64,000 nucleotides of DNA from Nissolia schottii (taxonomy: Eukaryota > Streptophyta > Magnoliopsida > Fabales > Fabaceae): positions 456,211 to 520,210 of the forward strand of contig QANU01063982.1 in assembly GCA_003254905.1 (NCBI GenBank), read 5' to 3'. A program made the position numbers and the translations under genes. The notes under the pieces were generated by a model, which was not told the DNA's origin, did no database searches, and saw only the letters and a program-made list of their open reading frames with translations. Below are positions 42,891-56,094 of the stretch, piece by piece (position 1 is the stretch's first letter; each line of letters begins with the position of its first letter).

Positions 42891-45508
42891 ATTTTTGTTC
42901 TATGTCACCTTTTCTCAAACTCTTCCATGTACTTTCCACTCAAACATACATAGTTTCTCACATCATTTCAACCTCTAGCCATGCTCTAACTTTGCTTTAC
43001 ATTATCACATTATAACAAAATATTTCAAGGCATTAAGCATATAACACATAAACATAAAACACACATAAACATACAAAATCATTCATGAGCTCAAGAGCAC
43101 TAAAGAATGAGTGAAAGCCTAAGTTACCCACTTCCAAAGAGTCCTTGGTGGGTGGTGTGAGTGTTGACAAGAAGCCTCCAAAGTGTTGGAGCACCACTTG
43201 CTTGCTTCCTTAAGAATGAGCTTGATGTGCTTGTGTTCTTGAGGAATGGCTTGAGTTTTCTAGAGAGAACAAGATGAGAGTTCTCCTCTAGATTTTTAGT
43301 GGAAGAAATGAGAATGAGATGAGGGAACTTTGGGCTTGTGGGGTTCGGTTTTGGGGAGGGAAAATGGTAGCAAGAATGCTTGTCTTTCTTTAGAACAAGG
43401 TGGTGTTCTTGGAGTTTGTTTGAAGAGTGGCTATGGAGTTTGAAGGAGATGAAAATTTTGGGAGAGAAAATGGAAGAGAGGGTTCGGCCTTGGTGGCTGA
43501 AATGGTGAGAAATTAAATTGTTATTTTTGAAATTTAATAAAAAGGTGAATAGTAGAAAGTATGGGTAGTAATTAATGAGAGTATGGTGAATGACATTTGG
43601 AAGCTTAATTTAGGGAATGTGTTTTTGACTAAATCTCCCTCACATAACCGTGCAGCCCTTCTCCCTTCAGCTGAGAAGATTTTAATTTCTCCCAGTCCCG
43701 GTTCGCTCGTGTTTTATCGCTCGCAGTCTCGGTGCGTCGCGCACGGTCGTCCGAAAAATATTCCGTTTGTACCATCGCGATCCTCTATTTTCCACCTACC
43801 TAAGGGTATTAATATTAAAGGAGCTTGTGAAATTTTCCTCTGGAAGATTATTTTCACGTACATCGTTTTGCATGCCAAAATTCATCGGCAACCGATGGCG
43901 GTTCGGTTGTGCGCCGAATTTTCTACCGCCACACGTCGAAATTCCGAGGGATATTTTAACTAAAATTTCCCATCTCAATTCTCTAATCATTATGAAAAAT
44001 TAATAAATCACGATTATTCCTCTAAGAGAAAATCGGGATGTTACAACAATCGTCTAAGTCAATACTTATCGAGATACTGATCCCATTTACCCATATATTT
44101 TCATAAAATGCTTCGGATCTAAATTGTTATAATCACATTATTAATTGGTGATTTAAGAATTATTGGATCTCTAGAAGAGATTCTAAAAAATGTAAAATAT
44201 TTAAAGAAATATATTGATAAGACAAATTTTGTCTTGGTTTACACATATAGTATTTGAAAGATAAAATATTTGTCTATCAACGAATTTATACCGAAAAGAC
44301 TTTGAAATGGGTTTATAAGGGTTGAGCACATCTATTGTGTATCCCAATGACTGTGAGATTAATAGATAAAAATCCATTAAGATCTTATGAAAATGACGAG
44401 AAATTTCTTAGTCTTAAAGTACCGCATCTTAGTGCTATTGGAGCACTAGTGTATCTAGTTGATAATGCATCACTCGATGTAGCTTTCACTATTAGCATGT
44501 TACTTAGATTTAGTTATTGTTTTACAAGAACACAATAGAATGATCTTCGATTTTTATTGTGATATCTTCGAAGATTTATTTTATTCATTTCTTCTTGTAT
44601 ACTCTGAAAGAATTTAGAGGTTATTTATTTTCATGTAGAAGCACAACTATATGATAGAGATCAACAAAATAAACTTTAATTGCTACCTCTTCAAATCATG
44701 CATGCAGAAATTATTCTAATACATTAAGCGAGTCATGAACATTTTTATATAAGGGCAATCAATAAACATGTTCGAGTATCATGAAGAATGTTGAAGCAAG
44801 TTGTTATTCGTGCCACCGTAGTCGTAGGTTTTAAATGTCTATTGGGTTGTTTCACTCATCCTTCTTTGATGGCCAAAAGCCAAAGGGGATGGAGGTTGTT
44901 ACAAAAATTGCAGTTTTACTTGTATACGTTTATTACGGTGGCAGTTTCTACTTCATCTTATGATGTATATCCATAAATATCTTAAGCGGAGGAGAAATTG
45001 TTGTACTATTTTTTTAATCAAGGTTTTTATCTTACTGAGTTTTATCATGATAAGATTTTTAACGAGACAGCTCCCACTATGAGAATGTTGTACTCTTTTT
45101 TCCTTCACTAAGATTTTTTCTTAGTGAGTTTTTCTTAGTAAGGTTTAAACAAGACATCTCTGATGGACATTTAAGGGGAAATATTATAAAATAGTATTAA
45201 TGTGGATATCCACATCCTAATTTGGTTAGTATCTGATTAAATAGATATATGTTGATATTATAGATATTTGATGTGATCTGATGTATTCTCACCCTTAGGT
45301 TATAAATAGACCTTTCGATTTGTATAACACACCATTAAAATTATCAATAAAATAAAACTCCCTATCTCTCTTCTATATTCTTTCCCTTTTCCATCTCTTT
45401 TACTCTCCCTATTATTTTGTAACAAGGATGATAATTTTCTCCTTACTTATTTCTTGCCTAGCCCAACTGTTGAAACAAATTGATTATACTCTTTCATACT
45501 GTATACTA

Positions 45509-45786
45509 CTCCCTCTATTTTAAATTAGTTGTCCAATTTTTTTTATGCTGGTATTAAGAAAAGTGATTAGAAAATATGAAAGTAAGTAAGAAAAAATTGA
45601 TAGTATTTTACTTAATTGTCCTTGTTTATAGCATGTGATTAGAGTTATTATAATAGATATGTATGATAAAAAATTTACTTAATAAGGATATGTTAAAAAA
45701 ATAATAATTAATATTGTTTAAACTTATTAAATAAATAATCAAAATAAGAAGAAGGTTGACAACTAATTTAAGTAAGGAATGGAGGA
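45509..45786. mobile_element. Stowaway-like MITE
   Basis: The ends CTCCCTCTATTTTAAATTAG and, inverted, TCCTCCATTCCTTACTTAAA converge on a shared TTAAATTAGTTGTC. TA dinucleotides flank both sides (45507-45508 and 45787-45788), as expected for Tc1/mariner-type MITEs. A related right half lies at 60590-60736. Confidence 0.7.
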
Positions 45787-46929
45787 TAATATAATGCTCT
45801 TTTACATCAATTTCTTCAGAATTGATCCATTATGGAATGCGCAATAACACAAGCAATACGGGAGAAAAAGAAAAGGTTGAATTAGAGAGAGGGAGAGGGA
45901 GAGTTTCCAGCTGAATTGAATTTACAGTTGATGTAATCAATATACATTAATTAAAGTACCAATGACTTTCAAGGTTGCCCATCTAGACGTCTGGTGTGTT
46001 TTCTGCAATCTAATCTAACAAAAGAAAAGAATATCTTTGCTCATTGAGCATAGCGTTTTGATCACACTGTCTCATAATTCACTGTTCAATTAAGAATTGG
46101 CTTAAGGTAATTATTACATGCGGGCACATGCTTGACAAAACAAAATTTTATACACACAAGGCACACTAAAATCAGGTTGACCCATTTTTTACTAATTAAT
46201 TAAACTGTTAATATTAATCAATAAATTGAAACAAACAAACCATTTATTTAAATCAAAATTATTAGCGTATGAAATTTTTTAGACTCCACCTAATTTGACT
46301 TAAGCCAAAATCGGCTCACATAAAACTCTCTCAAATCTGATGTCTTATTTAATAAGAACAAGTGATGAATCACTTAAATCAATCAAACGTTGGTATGAAA
46401 CAAACGAACTACTAACAATTTATGTATTTATGTTTAGTTAGTTACTTCCGGAATTATATTGCGTTCATATTTGATTAACATATTGCTTAGCGTTCACTGT
46501 TCACCTGATGAATGAAACTAGTCCTTCAAACAATTTACAATCTAAATTATTAAGCATGCGTCATCAACGTAAATGACCTTCTGCCAGGTTTCCCGCAAGT
46601 TGATTTATCAATTTGAAGGCTTCTGATTTTGAAGCTGTCAGCGTTTAGACAATTCAAATTACCTTCAAAAAATTCAAGTGGAAATTAAAAAGCTTGATAG
46701 TTTAAATGTTGATGAAAAAACAAGTTGATGTTGTCGTGGTTTAGTGACCTAGCATCTAACTTGCCATAGATATTTAAGCAAATAATAGATACTCAAGTCC
46801 ATCTAAGGTTAATATCAACATCGATTAGAGTGACACATACTTCTTTCTATTAGTGTAAATTAAAATTTGCTGATTTTATTATTCGGGAATTCTCGAGAAT
46901 AGTAATAGCGCTAAGAGAATGTAGCTGCT
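45787..46929. other. Intergenic DNA, no gene seen
   Basis: No coding content recognised and no clean repeat ends. A GA-rich run lies at 45880-45900. Confidence 0.4.
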
Positions 46930-47080
46930 CTTATTATAAATTAATTAGTATATAAAACATTTTTTATTTAGACATGTTTAAATACAACTAATCATGAATT
47001 TTTTATTTAGACACGTTAAAACACACACGTGTAATATGTGTGAGACAAGTGTCTTTCTAGGTGTGCGGTGGGTTGTGTGA
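46930..47080. repeat. Dispersed repeat with ACACG-type words, copy 2
   Basis: A shorter relative of the sequence at 20250-20440, sharing AGTATATAAAACATT, ATTTAGACACGTT and GACAAGTGTCTT in order. It lies about 380 bp upstream of the receptor kinase ATG. Confidence 0.4.
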
Positions 47081-47461
47081 GAAAGAAAGTCAATGGGGCA
47101 TTAGAAAAAAAATGAGAATGTGAACTATTTTCTTAATTTTGTAATGCCTTCCATTCAATTCAATTCAATTGGTTAGTTTGTGTGCTAACGCAACCAACCA
47201 CCTTTCCGTTGTTAAGAAGTACGGTGATGAAAGCGATGCTGTTGTTCGTCATCGACTACAGCAGCAAATGAAGCCATATTATTTCTGCATCCATCACATC
47301 GACCTGGTCAGAGAGCGCTAGGAAGTATTCAACGCGCTCTCTAGTTATATTTCCACGTGTTGCTTGCCTTTTGCTTCTTCTCATAATCTTGAAGGTTGAT
47401 AATATTAGACTCTAACTTGCATTTTCTTCCGGCAAGAGTAGTTTCCTTTGTTTGTTGAGGG
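47081..47461 (+). promoter_or_regulatory. 5' flank of the LRR receptor kinase gene
   Basis: Less AT-rich than the DNA upstream. CCACGTGT (near 47352) is a G-box-like element. No definite TATA box is visible, and the transcription start is not fixed. Confidence 0.35.
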
Positions 47462-50400
47462 ATGAATCTCTCAAAGGGCTGCAAGCGTGAAGTTGTTGTG
47501 TGCTGCTTGTTATGCTGCTATTTGCTACTGGCTGCTGCTCAGAATGGTGTCACTGACCCCACTGAAGGTAGGTATATCCATATGCATATTTATGGTACTA
47601 TCTGTTCTGTTGGTACTGATAACTTGATCATCATCATCATCATCATCAAGTTGACGCATTGGGAGCCATAAAGCAAAGTTTGATTGACATCAATGGAAAT
47701 TTGAGCAATTGGAATCGTGGAGACCCATGCAATTCTAGATGGACAGGGGTTTTGTGCTACAATAAACCCTTGTCCGATGGCTATCTACATGTTCGAGAAC
47801 TGTATGTCTTCAATCTTCCACTCTGCATGTTTTTCTCCTTTTGTGAACATGGATAAGCTTCCAATTTCTTGCTCCATATTTCATTTATTTTCTCTCCATC
47901 TTGTCTGTGTAGGCGCAAATAAATTCGGACATTCTTAAACATACTCTTAGGAGCTAGCTATGAAACTTGTTCATCAATTATCATTTACTTCTACCATCAA
48001 CAATGATCCCGAAAGCATAGCATGACAATCCAATCTCATGATTTATTTATTTATTTATTTCTGGTAGGCAACTACTGAATTTGAACCTGTCTGGAACTTT
48101 GGCACCGGATCTTGGCAACTTATCTCATCTGGAAATATTGTAAGATTGTTAGCTGCATTGATGTTTGGAACGCAACTCTGTTTGTTACATATAAACAATT
48201 TTTTCAATGTTGAATTAGCTAGGTTCCGGTTTCGCTCAAGAATATAGTAGATTTGATTCACTTGAATAATCGTCTTCTGACATTGCTTTTATTTGTGTTC
48301 TCGAAAGGGACTTTATGTGGAACAAGATAAGTGGGAGTATACCAAAACAAATTGGCAACATCAAAACCTTGACACTCTTGTAAGTTGAAGTGCACCTCTT
48401 GGTAATCCTGAGCATGGTTATCGAATCGCAATTCACATCATGAATTGCCGAGGCTAATCTTGAATTGTGAATCGTATTTAATCGTAAGATTCGGGTTATG
48501 ATATTGTAAACCAAGAATTTATGCGTCATTTTACACATATTAGTGCATGAACAAGTTTGTCAATGCATCAGATCAGGGTGTAATGTCCTAAACAAATTGA
48601 ATTTAGATACTAGTTTACATAGGATAAAAAAATACGCTGAAATGATTGCGTAAGTAAATGGCTGGTATATTGGCACCAAAAGCTACATTTTTTTTTCTTT
48701 TTTGTCTTTCTTTCTTTCTTATCATTAAATAATTTCTTTTGCAGGCTCCTAAATGGAAACCAATTAACAGGTCCGCTGCCAGAAGAGCTTGGCAATCTTC
48801 CAAAACTGAACAGAATACAAATTGACCAGAACAAGATTAATGGAACTATACCTTTATCATTTGCAAACCTGAACACCACACTGCACTTGTAAGGTTCTTT
48901 ATGATGAAAATACAATTTCAAAATGAATAAAAAAAAATTAAAAATGCAGAAATTTTGTCGCACTTTAGTTATCAAAATGGCGTGGATCATGTTGCTTCAT
49001 TTCATCCAACTACCCTGATTTCTATAAAAACTTCTGGCTATATTTTGCTGGCTACGTAGCATTGATCCTTAAAATTGCCATTCTTACTACTTTATTGAAA
49101 TTCTTTTTTTCTTTTTTTGTTCTCTCCAAATAATGCTTTCCCTTTCCCTCTAATGGTGCAGTCACATGAACAACAATTCACTTAGTGGGAATATCCCATC
49201 AGAGTTTTCCCGGTTATCAAGCCTTGTTCACCTGTAAGTTGGTGATTGGATATGAGAAGACATTAGTTAAATCTTTAAGAGTTTTATTTAATCTCTCATT
49301 CATACTCTGTATCTTGTTGACAAGATTTATGTATCTTTGAACCTGCAGCCTTCTCGACAACAACAACTTATCAGGATCTCTCCCCCCTGAGCTCTCCCAG
49401 ATGCCTAGGCTAAAGATACTGTATGATTTATTATTCTGTTATATATATATGTGTGTGTTTGCAATTGCATGTGTTTCTAGTTGGAATTTCAAGTGTAAGT
49501 TGTTCAAGTGCACATTGGTTAAAAAAATAGACTGAGTGAATAGTTATAAAAATAGGAAGAACCATATATAAAGACATTGTCTTAGAACCCTGTTGATTTA
49601 GATCTCCCTGGATTCTGAGCTCTCGTCACCATCTTTCCTACATTTACATCATCAACTGATTTGATAAGTATTCCTTCTTTGATAACCAAGTGTTTTAATT
49701 CATTTCTTTGGATCTTCTTGTTCTTGCAGTCAGCTTGATAACAATAACTTTGGTGGAAATACTATTCCAGATTCTTATGGCGACATGTCAAGATTGTTGA
49801 AATTGTAGGTTCATTTTGTGATCCAGTCTGTTTAACAAAAAAATTGTTGTCACAAACCGAATTTGTTGTTTATCTGTCTGTTTCTGTTACTTGATTTTAT
49901 CAGGAGCCTTAGGAACTGCAACTTGCAAGGACCGATTCCTGATTTAAGCAGGATACCGCGCCTTGCTTATATGTGAGTTCAGCTCTCTCATTTTCCGTTG
50001 CACTTAGTTCATGCTTTGATTTATAGCATTGTGTATTAAGAGGAGTACGCGTTTATATTTAAAGACTGTTTCTAATGACTCTTGTTTTGTGTGAATTTCA
50101 GTGACCTCAGTTTCAATCAGCTGAATGGATCAATCCCTACCAATAAGCTTTCTGAAAATATGACTACCATGTAAGAATCTCCCATTGCTTTCAAGCTATG
50201 TTATTTTTATGTGATAACATGAATTTCAAGTAACCATTTTTTGTCCTCTGGGGATTTGTGCAGTATTTTATCATACAACAAACTCACTGGAACCATTCCA
50301 TCCAATTTTTCCGGTCTTCCACGTCTTCAAAAATTGTAAGATGTCATGATTAACAATAACTGTCAATCGCCTTATTTTACTTGCAAATCAAGATATATTG

Positions 50401-53400
50401 TTGAATTTCAAAGTCAAGATTTTATTAATTCTTTAATATCTCTTATTTTATAAGTCATGCTGTAAGCCTTCTCAAGATATCTCCTTTCTTTCTGTATGAC
50501 AGGTTAATTGCAAACAATTCACTGAGTGGCAATGTTTCTTCCACCATTTGGCAGAACGAGACTTCGAATGGAACAGAAAGTCTCACTGTGTAAGAACTGA
50601 AGTGACAATCACAATTTTTCTCAGTTAGATCTTTAATTGGGAGTGTGTGTTGGTGTGTCCTTTTTTAATCTAGGAAAAAAGAAAAGAAAAAAAAGGATAA
50701 CATTGTGTTTGTAATATTCTTTCATGCAGTGTGCGTGCTTGTATGCCATTTTGCTCACAATGGGTTTGTGATCTTGCAGGGACTTGAAAAATAATCAACT
50801 CACAAGCATATCAGGAAGTACTAATGTTCCTCCAAATGTCACACTCCAGTACGTTTGTAAACTTATTTTCACAAATTATACTGAAATCAGGACACTATGA
50901 CATCGTTTGATCCATATAACTGACACCACATAGTGGGACAAGGCTTAGTTGTTGTTGTACACTGAAATCAGGGTAGTGTAGAACCAGATATTCCCATCTC
51001 TCTTCTTTTTTTTTATTTACACTTTTTGAGCATGTTCAGAAAAAATTGTAACCTTGTTCTAAAAGGTCAAAAAAGTGTTGAACATTAATTATTTAACATA
51101 AATTCCACCTCTTCTTGATAACTTTTCACATTATTATTATTATTATTATTATTATTATCTGAAAATTGAGCCTATTTTCAGGCTTGAGGGAAATCCTCTA
51201 TGCTCAAATGACACCTTTGCTAAGTTGTGTGGATCTGAAAGTACCAATGGCACAAGTGTTACCTCTAGCCTCAACTGTCCAAGCCATTCATGCCCCCCTC
51301 CTTATGAATACTACGTGAATTGTTTCTGCATGGTCCCATTGGTCGTCGATTATCGGTTGAAAAGTCCGGGAATTTCGTATTTCCCTACATATGTGAATAG
51401 TTTCCAGAGGTACCTGACTAGTGGTCTTAATTTGGACACCAATCAGCTACACATTGACAATTTCACATGGGAAGAAGGGCCTCGGTTGCGAATGCATTTG
51501 AAATTCTTCCCTGAATATGTTGATAATAATAGCAACCGCACTTTCAACGCAAGCGAGATTTCTCGGATCAGAAGCATGTTAACAACATGGAATATCCGAG
51601 ACAGCGACATGTTCGGGCCGTATGAACTTATAGACTTCACTCAAAGACAGGGTGAGTTACAGAAACTTGTAATAATCTGCTAGTGTGTATGCAATGCTTT
51701 CAGCAAGTTGAGCTAGTGGTTCTCTAGATTCCTGTAAATAAAATAGCTTGCTATAGTACAATGCATGTATCACACGTCCAAGTTTTTGCCAGAATTGTCT
51801 ATCTGTGAAAATTAACTCGTATCTGTTTATGATATATTCTTGATGAGTTGAGATCTGTTTGTTTGTTTGTTTCTCAAAATTAAAGCATATTTTGATCTGC
51901 TCTTTCTAATGCTTGCTTCTGATGATATGAAAAGAAAAGTCAATGGTCTTCTGCATATTGTAAATCCTTTTATGGTTTATTCACTGGCTGCTTATTGTTG
52001 CCACAGTGGTTATCACCACTTCAAGTTCAGGGATAAGCAAGGGTGCACTGGCTGGTATAATATTAGGCGCAATTGCTGGTTCAGTTGCATTATCTGCAAT
52101 TGTTACCCTTCTTATATTGAGAACGCAAGTGAGAAACTACCGTGCACTTTCCAAACGGGGTCGAAATGGTGAGTACCTTATAATAGTAATATGGATTAAG
52201 CAAGTGTAACATTTATTTTTTACTTTGACTCGTCTTCAGTGCTCTGCCTCTGCCACAATGACAAGTCTAGATGTTAATGTACATTATACTATTTTGACCA
52301 TATTTTGATTCTAATTTTCATTAATCATAATTGAGACTAGTCTTAAAAAGTTTTCACATTAACCTTTTGGGACTGTTCCTGTTGGCATGGATTGTGATGA
52401 TCTCAAGATTTATGTCCCTTTCGTTCCTTTTCCCCCCTTGTTTTTGATAGGAAGATACTTTATAAGAGATAAAGGAGAGAAAGAACAATTGTTGTTTCTT
52501 GCAACACAAGTTTAATACTCCCAACTTTCAATTAAATTCACCGTCTTCATGTTTTGACTTTAAAGGTTGGAAAGTGGGGGGGGGAAAATAGTATGGAACT
52601 ATGAATTTACTGATGACACAAACCATATGTGATTGCTCAACTGGTCAAGAATGAGTCTTGACATAGGCTTCTATCTTTTTCACAGCATCTAGGATCTCAA
52701 TAAAAATTGAGGGTGTAAGGGCATTCGTTTATGAAGAATTGGCCGCGGCTACAGACAATTTTAGCAACTCTGCTCAAGTTGGACAGGGCGGGTATGGGAA
52801 GGTTTATAAAGGTATTCTTGCTGATGGCAATGTGGTTGCCATAAAACGCGCACAGGAAGGATCACTGCAAGGTGAGAGGGAGTTCCTTACTGAAATACAA
52901 TTGCTATCGAGGTTACATCATCGCAACCTTGTGTCTCTGATTGGATACTGTGATGAAGAGGGCGAACAGGTACTTTCTGTTTTCAACTTCAGAAATATTG
53001 CACTCACTAAACTTTTGTTATAGTAAAAAATATCAGTTATTTTTCATTCTTGATTTATTTTTAGAAGTTTTAATTTCCACATTAGCTTGCTGTCACATGC
53101 TGATTCCATGAGGCTATGATTTGTACTAACATTAGGATGTCATTAAGACTGATATTGAAAATATTTCATTTGCATAGCCTGGTGGGTTTCTGTTATTATT
53201 CATTGTTGAAAAAAGGGTTACTTTGACATTTAGTTATGACTAAATTTTCGTAAGCTCAAACCTAAGGTAGTTAGGTAAATGCAATTTCATGTTCTTTATT
53301 GTCCTTCCTTTTCAAAACATTTGGTTTCTAATTCTACCTTAAGGGTTCTTTCCTTTGGTAACAACTTGATTTTTTTTTCTTTTTTTCCATTTGGCTTGTT

Positions 53401-55684
53401 GCTTTGTGATTGCAGATGCTGGTTTATGAACATATGCCCAATAAAACCCTAAGGGATCACCTATCACGTAAATCTTATGCTCTTATCATCTAATTTTCTG
53501 TATTTTCTTTTTGCCTGTTTTAGTTTTCCTTGCTCCTTCTATTAGGACATAAAGATTATTATTATTATGTAAATAGATTAACCATGAGTTAGTTACAAGT
53601 TAGCTAAGTTAGCTGTCAGGAAATTGGTTAGTTAGAACTCTTATGCAGAATACACGCATATATGAACATTGTTAATACACCCTGAATTGATATGCAATCC
53701 TATGATAATTCATTGAGTGTATGAACAATGTTCATATCCATGAGTGTTCTGCAAGAGAGTTGTAGCTAACTTAACTAACTCATTTTTAATCACTTTACAT
53801 AATAATAATAATAATGATAGTAGTAATAATAATCTCTTAAGTCATATACAAAGAGATTTGGATAATTCATTTTACAGAAAAAGAGCTTGCTGTTGTCCAT
53901 TGTCTCGCTTAATTGTGCGGTTCATGTTTTATGACAGCTTATTCAAGAGAACCTCTTAGTTTTCCCCTGAGATTGAAGATTGCTCTTGGGTCAGCTAAAG
54001 GTCTTCTGTATCTACACACAGAAGCTGATCCACCGATATTCCACCGAGATGTCAAGGCCACCAATATATTATTGGACTCTAAGTTCAACGCAAAAGTTGC
54101 AGATTTTGGTCTTTCGCGACTTGCCCCTGTTCCAGACACTGAAGGAATTGTGCCTGGTCATGTATCTACAGTCGTAAAAGGGACCCCGGTAAGGATTTCA
54201 TGATCGCTTCACTTTTGCAAAAATTGACATGAAATTAGAAACCTTATTAAAGTAATAAGTTATCCTTTTACAATATTTAAAAACAAAAGTATAGGCCAAT
54301 ACATCAAGTATACCATTGTAGATTCAATGAGGAATTTCATTATATTCTCATTCTATTGGTAATTTTGTTGTTCAAGCAAAAATTGGAATAGTTGCATAAA
54401 ATACTTGTACCAGTCTGCTGCATGGAAATGGATTATCTCAGTTAAAATGTGTGTCTATCTCTCGCTTCATATAACACGGTCATGTGGATAAGAACATGAG
54501 GTGATTCATTCTACTTTCGTATCCCTTCTTTCTGAAGATGGTGTTGGTCAACAGTGTCTAAGTAATTTATAGATAAGAACACATCTGAAATATTTGAAGT
54601 AGAATCTTATTTAGTAAAAGGAAACATGATTGTGCATCTACAATGGACTAACATACAGTGTGAATGATTACTAGTAGATAATTAAACACTGGTGAATTTT
54701 ATCATTTACTTAATATTAGTTCATAATTTTCACTATAATTTTATAGAAATTTAAAAGTACATTCAAGTTTTGAATTTCAGAACCCAAAATTGAAAAGGTG
54801 TCTAACCAGTTGGTTGGAAGTTATTTATATATTTGTGAGGCAGGTTTATTTGTTCAATAGATTTACTCTCTCTATTGTTTCTTCTCTTCTTTAAACACGC
54901 AGGGTTACCTTGATCCGGAGTACTTCTTAACTCGCAAGTTGACTGACAAGAGTGATGTTTATAGTCTTGGGGTTGTATTTCTGGAAATTTTGACTGGGAG
55001 GCCACCAATCTCACATGGCAAAAATATTATTAGACAGGTATGGCATGGTTTTTCTCTACCTGATAATTGTGATTGTGGAGTAAAAATTTCACACTACACA
55101 GTATTGATTTTTCTTTTGTTGACTTATTTGCATAATGAGATTAAGCAGTTATTCATTAACATTGTTTCTAGCACTTGTAATATATGATTTTGACATAGGA
55201 TGAGTCAAGTTCAACAAACCAACAGTGCCCAAGTAATTGGTGTCACTTATCATATTAATTTTCCTCAGTCATTTCTTATCTCTAAGATGTAAACATAATA
55301 CAAAGCTTGATAATTTGAATCTCTTCCTTTTTTCAGGTTACAGTGGATTACCAATCTGGCGGGCTATCTTCGGTTATCGATGAACGTATGGGGGTTTATC
55401 CTTCTAAGTATGTGGAGTCATTATTGACTTTTTCCCTAAAGTGTTGCCGAGATGCACCAGATGACCGGCCGAAAATGGCAGAAGTGGTTCGAGAGCTTGA
55501 AAACATATGGTCCATGATGCCTGAGCTCAATGCCAGGAGAGATGAGTATGTCAGCAGTGATTCTGGAACAATATTTAGCTCAGAACCTCCTTCATCGTCT
55601 TCTACAAAGGCTCCTTTCATATCGGTAGATATATCGGGTAGTGACCTCATTAGTGGAGATATACCAAACATCAAGCCAAGATAA
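47462..55684 (+). CDS. LRR receptor-like Ser/Thr kinase, subfamily VIII-1 (At1g06840-like)
   Basis: Twenty exons join in frame to 943 codons plus stop: 47462-47567, 47651-47801, 48068-48139, 48308-48379, 48745-48888, 49162-49233, 49349-49420, 49730-49804, 49904-49972, 50102-50170, 50264-50335, 50503-50589, 50780-50848, 51182-51651, 52007-52168, 52686-52969, 53416-53467, 53938-54188, 54903-55037, 55337-55684. All introns are GT-AG. The product has a hydrophobic signal peptide (residues 8-27), an LRR N-cap with WNRGDPC, and about ten leucine-rich repeats, most on 69-75-nt exons. A Cys-rich malectin-like juxtamembrane region follows, then a transmembrane helix (about 546-571) and a kinase domain. 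Lys641, HRD (735-737), Asn742 and DFG (755-757) are present, so activity is expected. It should act at the plasma membrane; its ligand is unknown. Homologues include At1g06840 and At5g37450-type kinases. Confidence 0.95.
50897..50960 (+). mobile_element. RTE LINE 3' tail in intron 13 of the receptor kinase
   Basis: GACACTATGACATCGTTTGA, then CACATAGTGGGACAAGGCTT and AGTTGTTGTTGTA match the 3' ends of the RTE relics at 31225-32497 and 56095-56240. Only the extreme 3' end is present, as with heavily 5'-truncated LINE insertions. Confidence 0.7.
51130..51158. repeat. Microsatellite (ATT)n in intron 13 of the receptor kinase
   Basis: About nine ATT units, some 25 bp before the exon 14 acceptor. 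Confidence 0.9.
53583..53784. mobile_element. Fold-back element in intron 17 of the receptor kinase
   Basis: The left arm GAGTTAGTTACAAGTTAGCT continues to ATATGAACATTGTT. The right-arm complement reads GAGTTAGTTAAGTTAGCTAC and continues to GATATGAACATTGTTCAT. The arms are about 85 bp and imperfect, with a loop around CACCCTGAATTGATATGC. An ATT/AAT run borders each arm (53556-53567 and 53801-53833). Confidence 0.6.
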
Positions 55685-56094
55685 AAGTTGAAGAAGATCA
55701 GCTTCAGCAGATATGATAGACATAACCTGAGAATATCAATGCCAGGTGAAATGAAAAACTATTAATTTTTTTTCGTTCATATATTCTTTTTGTTAATTCT
55801 TAGTGTACTGCGTGTTGTAAGATAGATTGAGAGAGCACTGGCTTGTAATTAAATTTTGCAGCTTGTATTGTTTGTACAACCATTATACTTAAAGATTCAA
55901 GCTTAAAGAAGTTTGTGATAGTGCACTACCAGTACTTGGAAGGTGAATTCCCTTTGAGGTATACCATGTAGAATTATTTGTAGAGCAACTTCTGCTTGTA
56001 CCTAGTAGGTTGTTCTGATTGAAGTCCTTCCTGAAGCAATGATGCTGTTAAATGATGATACACGTAAAAAAAAAGGGGCCTTCTTTTTTTGTTT
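55685..56094 (+). other. 3' flank of the receptor kinase gene
   Basis: Non-coding sequence after the stop, expected to hold the 3' untranslated region. No single poly(A) signal stands out. Confidence 0.45.

Larger units (their letters stand above)
40516..44045 (-). mobile_element. Solo long LTR B (probable Ty3/gypsy, Tekay/Del-like)
   Basis: The plus strand begins TGTAACACCC and ends GGGATGTTACA, flanked by ACAAT (40511-40515 and 44046-44050). Length is 3,530 bp. The plus-strand left end matches the inverted right end of LTR A, so B lies in the opposite orientation. It holds an eight-unit hairpin array (41657-41870) and a roughly 175-bp tandem repeat (42367-42890). No gag-pol lies between the target duplications, so it is read as a solo LTR. 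It is inserted into the copia fossil. Confidence 0.75.
37260..45424 (+). mobile_element. Ty1/copia fossil split by two solo LTR insertions
   Basis: Three separated stretches show copia pol in consistent order on the plus strand. 37260-37696 resembles the end of integrase and its downstream linker. 40304-40510 resembles an early reverse-transcriptase segment, and 44051-45000 the later reverse transcriptase and beyond (PHLSAIGALVYLVDNASLD near 44430). A polypurine-like AAGGGGAAAT near 45172 and a 3' LTR to about 45424 follow. The two gaps are filled exactly by long LTRs with their own 5-bp target duplications (37702-40298 and 40516-44045). It is a broken fossil, older than both insertions; the 5' LTR and gag are not present in recognisable form. 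Confidence 0.75.

Noticed and set aside
48236-48990. Minus-strand frames up to 126 residues
   Set aside because: Antisense to receptor kinase exons and introns; composition reflects the opposite strand's leucine-rich repeats and T-runs.
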